Assembly: GCF_000687475.1 (NCBI RefSeq)
Contig: NC_057321.1
Span: 1,860,001 to 1,924,000, forward strand
Direction: 5' to 3'
Length of the DNA: 64,000 nucleotides
From: Ustilaginoidea virens
Lineage: Eukaryota > Ascomycota > Sordariomycetes > Hypocreales > Clavicipitaceae
Below are positions 58,392-64,000 of the stretch, in pieces. The notes under the pieces were generated by a model. It saw only the letters and a list, made by a program, of their open reading frames with translations. It did not search any database and was not told the origin of the DNA. The first letter of the stretch is position 1; the number at the start of each line of letters is the position of its first letter. A program made the position numbers and the translations under genes.

Positions 58392-59270
58392 GAAGTCACT
58401 AATATTAATATTCACTAATATGCCATTACCAGCAGTATAGGGTAAGCCCCTAATATTGATAAAATAGCTGCCCCTAATACTAGATATCACAAATCATAGT
58501 ATCGCAGCTATAACCCATAGGCCTGGATGCCCTAACCATAGGCTTAAATGCCTTAACTACCGGCCCTAATGCCTCACCCGATAATGCTAGAGATAGGTAT
58601 GGCACCAGACCCCTCCCGGTACTATCGGCCTACCTAGGCCGATAAATAGATAGTTTTAACAGGAGGAAATAAAGCCCCTGCAAATACAGGAGGAAATAAA
58701 GCTTCCGTTAATAGGGGAGGAAATAAAGCCCCCGCTAACTTCCTACCGTAAAGTAATAACCGATAAGCCGTTCTAGAATACCCTCCGGAATAATAATACC
58801 ACTAAGAAGATCATATCTAAAGAGCCTATATAGAGGCTGGGTTGAATGACGTTTCGAAGAAGATATCTGACCTCCTATATAGCTATTATATAGAGGATAG
58901 ATATAGCGGCAAAATGGATGACTTTTTTATACTAAAGGTAGTATTCTTTAAGAGTAAGTGCCGCCTTTTAGGACTGCCCAATTATACATTCGCTAAAGCT
59001 TTTTAAATCATACTAATTAGCGACGCTAAGACGTATTACTTTAATAATATTAAATGCATTCGTAATACCCTTACTTTCGATAATATAGTTCGTAAAGTTA
59101 AAAACCATTTTAAAAATAAGAGTATAAAGTAATTCTATCTATACTAATAGAATAGAATAACGCTCTAATTAACTATTGCGAAATATCCTAATAAGTCAAA
59201 GCTAGAATGCCTTAATATCCTACTAGAGGAACTTTAGCGCCTATATTGTAGTCTTTTTCCCCCCTTTATA
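58392..59270 (+). pseudogene. Copia-like gag, middle part (RIP-degraded)
   Basis: Plus-strand relics read GGNKAPANTGGNKAS, then DDFFILKVVFFKSKCRLLGL, TYYFNNIKC, FDNIVRKVKNHFKNKSIK, RITL, LTIAKYPNKSKLECLNILL and LYCSLFPPLY. This is the capsid-like gag seen with fungal Copia-like elements (block KxxFETEENRQ...NPxKSxxECLxxLxxxL). The frame is broken by a LINE at 59,271 and continues with the duplicated FPPLY at 60,571. Confidence 0.7.
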
Positions 59271-60570
59271 TTATTATTATTAAATTACGCTAGAGGCTAT
59301 TTAGAGCTAAATAACCTATTTAGTACTTCTATTAAGATAATTCGGAAAGGAAAAACCCGGCAGCTAAAAGGAAAACCCTTCCTATATTCTTAAATTCTAC
59401 TTTTTATTGCCCTATAGTAGGGGCGGCGGGTATCTAGTGCGTAAGAGAGTAGGGTACGCAACCGCTTAGGACTATATCTGGCGGTATTATATGGGAAGAG
59501 TGCGAGTAAGAAGTCCCGGAATATCGGGTCCGAGTCGGTAGTCTTATCGGGTGAGAAGTGAGGGGAGGGTAAAGCTGGGGGGGTAGGGCTAGCGGCGCGC
59601 TTGCAATAGGCGTGTTCTCGCCGGGCACGCGTCTATAATGCCCTAGGCGCTTCTTAGTATGCGTTAATTTTTTAGTCGGAAGAGAAAGTAAGCCAGCTCT
59701 AAAGGTTGAAGCGGGCGGCCTTAGGCACTATATTAGTATATAGGTCGGCAGTGCCCCCCGATTTTATGCCTTTTCTTCTTTTCTTCTTTTCCTTTGTAGC
59801 GCCAATTTCAAAATATATAATAACCCCTCTATTGCAGTATAAGGCCGGTGCTAACCCTATTAGCAGCACAGCAGCAGTAGCAATAATAATAGCAACTATA
59901 CCAATAACAATAGCAAGAATAATAGTAGCGAAAATGCCTAAACGGTCGGCTACACTAGATAAGGGGGTGAGTATAGGTCTTATATGCAGTGGAACCGCAG
60001 CTAACCCTTATATAGTAGCCTGGAGAATTATACGTATAGCCTTACGGGCTATATCTAATATGCTCGGAGGATCCTAAGTATTAATGCCGCAGCTAATAAG
60101 GTAAGGACTGGGTCGTACCTACTCTCTGGCGAGGCTAATATAGGTAGGGACTGGTGCGGCCTACTATCCCTACGCCCTAGCAGGCAAGATATATATACCC
60201 CTAGAAAGGACCCCTAGGAACTAGGTCCTAATATAAGAACTCCTGGACGCATAGGAGATAATTGCCGGGGGGGTAGAGGTGCGTTTTCAATTCGTATATA
60301 GCGCGGGTTACCGGCTAACTTTGCCTTTAGGTGGACGACTATAAGGCCCTCTAGCAGAGGGCCAAATAGGCGTCCGCTTCTCGGGGGCGTGGTCGGGCGG
60401 CAGTAGTGGCGGCGGCGGCGGCGGTAGGGGGCCTTAGCGCTCCCGGGGCAACCCGGGAGATGCTGGACCTCGAAGAAAGGAAGGTCCTCGCCTTAGCATA
60501 ATAGGCCCGCGCCCAAGAGGACATCGCTATATCGTTACGGGTTTTCCTGGCCCGGGAGGGGGGGGAGGGA
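59271..60570 (-). mobile_element. Truncated LINE copy D (1,300 bp) with 16-bp TSD
   Basis: The exact repeat TTTTCCCCCCTTTATA lies at 59,255-59,270 and 60,571-60,586. The element runs on the minus strand and ends in (TAA)n at its left edge. It corresponds to the 3' region of the LINE at 49,613-56,202 and to copy B. It is visibly less altered: CGG repeats (about 60,409-60,426) and CG-rich words remain where copy B has TA-rich ones. The ORF at 59,706-60,077 lies antisense in this region and has a counterpart at 41,377-41,682 in copy B; this is shared descent, not a gene. Confidence 0.9.
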
Positions 60571-63500
60571 TTTTCCCCCCTTTATAACTAATATAGAGCT
60601 TTATCAATAAGTACTTAATGCTATAAGGGATACCCCTAAGTGTAGCCAGGCTATATATCGTTATGCCTCTATATTCGAAGGCCTCGCTGCTGACTTATAG
60701 CGATCCCTTTCTATCTATAAGACTACCTATATAACTTAATAGCATCAATTCCTTTAATAATAGCAGCCTTAATAATACTAAGATATTAAAGATATTGATA
60801 ATAATATAGCGTTATTTATAGATCGTAGATACGGTTAATCCCGCCCTTAACGACGATTTAGCCTATAGCAGTAATATTAATAGTAATAATAGAATCGCGC
60901 TTTTCTAGCTAGGCCCCGTTAAAGAAGATGCTTCGTTTGCAATAAATCAGGATATTAGTCATCTAACAATACTGCCTAAAAGCAATAAGAATTAAAGGCA
61001 TAATGGCTGAAGAACCGTTCTAACCGTACCGCCCCTAATAATAAGAAATTCCGTATTTTCCTATAGGAATATAAGGGGCCCGCCGACTAAGGCCTCGAAG
61101 ATGCCGATTTTAATAATATTATTAAAGATATTAAAGTTATAATGGCAGGGGTTATACATTAGGAAATAGAAGATGCTATCGCACCGTAAATTATAGCCAC
61201 TCAGTACTTCTTTACCCCTATATAAATAGAACTATCGTCTTCTTTATCTATTGAAATATTATAAGCCCTGCAGGATAAAATATACCGACATGCCTTCCTA
61301 TAGATTAACCCTTTCTAAATGCCCTTACCCGACTGTAATTCTGCCTTTCTAGAAGAAGAACGCTATAGTAACTATACCTTCTGCGGAATCCTACCGGATA
61401 CCAGCGCCTCTGGCCTATCTATAGCAGGCATAAGTTAAGTAAAAGCCCTAATGAGATTAACAAAATCTTTGACAATTAAGTCAATAGATAAGCAATATAC
61501 TATTAATTTTAGAGCAGGTTCTACTATATCTTCTAGCATACTAAATATTCTAATAATATTCGGCAATATCCCCTTCTATATTTTTAATAGCAGTACCCCC
61601 TTCCTTTATTCTATTATAGATGTAAATAGGATAGGCGTGAAGCTTGATAATATTGATAACCTGCTTATTAAAGGGGATATTAAAGTCCCGATTATTAGGA
61701 AATAGGGATATCTATAGTAGACTCTTAATGCTATAGATACTATAGCCTTCTATCTATTGTCATAAGAAATCTATTAATTATATTATTGATTTAGGCACTT
61801 TTTCATTAATAAGCTTACCAAATTACTTTAATAGGCTGGTTATAATAATATTAACCGCAATATTATTGAAAGTATTACCTATATATACTATTAATACCAG
61901 ATGAATGTAAAGGCACTTAGCCGATTCAAATTCATACTAAAGGATAACCGCTAATTTAACTACGAGATAATTATAGATATCTTTTATATTAATAATCGGC
62001 CGGTATTACATATTGTGGATGCCGCAATAAGCTTCTAGGCGGCTAGATTCCTTAATCTATAAAGATAGAAGGCCTAAGACGTTTAGAATGCCCTTAAGAA
62101 ATATTAGATTGATACTTATTTTAGCCTGCCGGATTAGATAGTTTATAATGCGGGTCTAAACTTCGCCTCTGCTAAATTCCGTTATAATGCCCGGCTTTTA
62201 TCTATTAATATAGATAAAATTCCTATAGAAGCCTATAATAGCATTAGCAAAGTCGAAAGATATTACGCCCTATTACGCCAAGCTTATACCATTATTAATA
62301 ACGAAATAGGCGACCTAATAACAAAGGAATAGAAATTATAGCTTACTGTAAAGGCTATTAATGATTCCGCTGGACCTAATGGTCTAGTGCCTATATTATT
62401 AGTCTTTAGAGTATATCCTCGACTTACAGATGATTTACCCCCTAGCTTATTAGTATTATAACGTGCCTTAATATTACGAAAGGCTACTAATAAAGCTAGG
62501 AAATACCTCGCTAAGCGATAAATTCGTAATACCTTCGCCTAATAGAACGGCCTAGATATACGGCCTATCCACCGACTACCTTTATAATCAGATATATAGG
62601 TATAGAGAGAAAAAGGTGGATAGTATAGGCCGTACCGGTTAATCAGCCTCGATAGTGAGACCTATATCGTATAGATGCTATATAGCCCGGTTAAGTTCCG
62701 GTTAATAGTTATTAAGCTATATAATTACGACCTTAATACGGACGATCCTGAAGATATCGTTTATACTAAAGGCCCGGCCTGCCCCGGCAGGCTAGAAGTT
62801 AGGATACCGGCTGCAGCCACACCTCTAGCCGCGATAATACCTATAGTCGCGATATTATCGATACCTGCAGCCGCGATATATCCGTCGCTAACTGCTAGCA
62901 CAAATTAAGTTAGGCCAGTATTACTATTACCACTATTAGCACGTATGATATCCGATGTTATAATCAATAAGAACTAAGAAGAAGCTCTTATTAATACTAT
63001 AGCTTCTAATACCGTTATTAATATCTTTTTCCTTACCGCGAAAGAGTAAGCCGACCTATAGTTTACTAGCTAATTACGCTAGGAAAGAAAAATTATAACC
63101 CTAGGAGACCCCTTTAAATAATCTAACCGTATAGAGGTAGAAGTATTATAAGCCTGCGATATATTCCGATTTATTACCTTTAATATCGGTAAATATAGAG
63201 CCTAATACCTATTTAACTCATATATAATACGAGAAATTAAGGGCAAAGGCATAGATACGCCGTACGAGAAGTCTAGGCTTATAATATAAGGTTATAATGA
63301 CGATAAGAAGCGATTAATATTAACTTAATCCCCTATAATTTAACGGGCGAGTCAACGGCTACTAATATTAATAGCTCCATTACTATAGCAGTTTCACAAC
63401 CTCTTCCTTTAGATATAGGATATTACGTAGGCTTATATATAGTTATTAACTACCCTTAATCGGTCGATTATTGCTAAGCTACCTAAGTAGATAGCTCACT

Positions 63501-63941
63501 AATATCCTGATAATACTATTATGGAAGTGGTTAAGCTACTGTACGGAATAGCTGAGGCAGGCACCCACTGGTGGGCGATATACTTCCGGCACTATTGCGA
63601 GAAGTTAGGCATAACTATATCAACCTATAACCCCTATTTGCTGATATCTGCCGCTGATAATAATCCCAACTATACTAGTAATGCTATATGCTTTAGTATT
63701 ATAGGTATATAGACTGATGATACCCTCGGCCTAAGTGATAATGCCTTCTTCTAATGGGAAGAATTAGAGCTTATTAAGGCAGGCTTTAACGCTAAGCCTA
63801 AAATGAGGCTATTATCAACCGTGCCCTTAATATTCAATAGGTGCATATTGACAGCTAATAGTAATAGTATGACCTTATGCTAGAAAGGTTAAAGTAAGAA
63901 GATTACAACTATCGATAAGAATGCGCCTATAGCCTAGTATA
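60571..63941 (+). pseudogene. Copia-like gag end, protease, integrase and reverse transcriptase (RIP-degraded)
   Basis: Blocks in order on plus: gag end with FEGLAADL and a decayed Zn-knuckle region near 60,900; protease-like INFRAGSTISSSILNILIIF followed by NSSTPFLYSIIDVNRIGVKL (61,451-61,705); integrase with HKKSINYIID-type start near 61,760, LKDNR...FNYEIIIDIFYINNRPVLHI (about 61,940) and VKAINDSAGPNGLVPILLVF (about 62,352); the end of reverse transcriptase with VVKLLYGIAEAGTHWWAIYF (63,527) and TDDTLGLSDNAFF. TAG and TAA interrupt at Gln/Trp sites. The order integrase before reverse transcriptase is that of Copia elements. It is cut by LINE copy E at the right edge. Confidence 0.8.
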
Positions 63942-64000
63942 TTTTTATTATTATTAAATTACTCTAGGGGGCTATTTTAAGCTAGAATTGCCTATCTAGT
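63942..64000 (-). mobile_element. LINE copy E, 3' end only (continues past the window)
   Basis: The last about 59 bases are the inverted complement of the LINE 3' end: ATTATTATTAAATTACTC, GGGGGCTATTTTAAGCTAG and GCCTATCTAGT match 56,143-56,200 inverted. It interrupts the Copia-like reverse transcriptase/RNase H region. Confidence 0.8.

Overview
This window looks like nuclear DNA of a filamentous ascomycete (Pezizomycotina, probably Sordariomycetes; I cannot go further from sequence alone). The clues are genes with several short introns of about 49-150 nt carrying GTRNGY donors and CTRAY-like branch sites, a nuclear ATP9 precursor of the Neurospora type, and an AT-rich transposon block whose coding relics carry changes typical of repeat-induced point mutation (RIP). 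Intron positions were inferred by hand from splice signals and protein-family continuity; no cDNA was available.

Positions 1-40,100 are gene-bearing. In order: VID27 (left end cut off by the window), a tandemly duplicated small coiled-coil gene (one copy broken), a repeat island with a solo LTR and a minisatellite, TPS1 (trehalose-6-phosphate synthase), RRP6 (nuclear exosome nuclease), a 2-kb gap, ATP9 (ATP synthase subunit c), another gap with a second copy of the repeat island, a degenerate RPP40-like gene, an ankyrin-repeat protein, TRL1 (tRNA ligase), a small multi-pass membrane protein, a DUF4743/Nudix hydrolase, RPB8, ELP4, SEN34, an Asi1/Asi3-like membrane RING protein, MTR3 (exosome ring), a 434-bp inverted-repeat element, and RAT1. 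RNA metabolism is over-represented: RRP6 and MTR3 belong to the exosome, RAT1 is the nuclear 5'-3' exonuclease, SEN34 and TRL1 cut and rejoin intron-containing pre-tRNAs, ELP4 belongs to the Elongator that modifies tRNA wobble uridines, and RPB8 is shared by all three nuclear RNA polymerases.

Positions 40,100-64,000 form a RIP-degraded nest of retroelements starting directly behind the RAT1 promoter. It can be resolved by its target-site duplications (TSDs). A Copia-like element (pieces at 43.1-44.17, 58.39-59.27 and 60.57-63.94 kb, plus strand) was split by a Gypsy element with 244-bp LTRs (44,169-58,391, minus strand, TSD GAAGT). The Gypsy element was in turn split by a nearly complete Tad-like LINE (49,613-56,202, plus strand, 16-bp TSD). 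Truncated LINE copies lie at 40,597-40,830, about 40,856-42,110, 59,271-60,570 (minus, 16-bp TSD) and at the right edge. A solo LTR (42,236-42,564, TSD CTAAT) is the inverted relative of the solo LTR at 4,595-4,915 (TSD GGAAG).

I found no CRISPR array, rRNA, convincing tRNA or secondary-metabolite cluster. The most informative unusual features are the datable transposon nest, the duplicated gene with identical promoter but decayed body, the RNA-processing neighbourhood, and a 6-nt terminal coding exon in ATP9.
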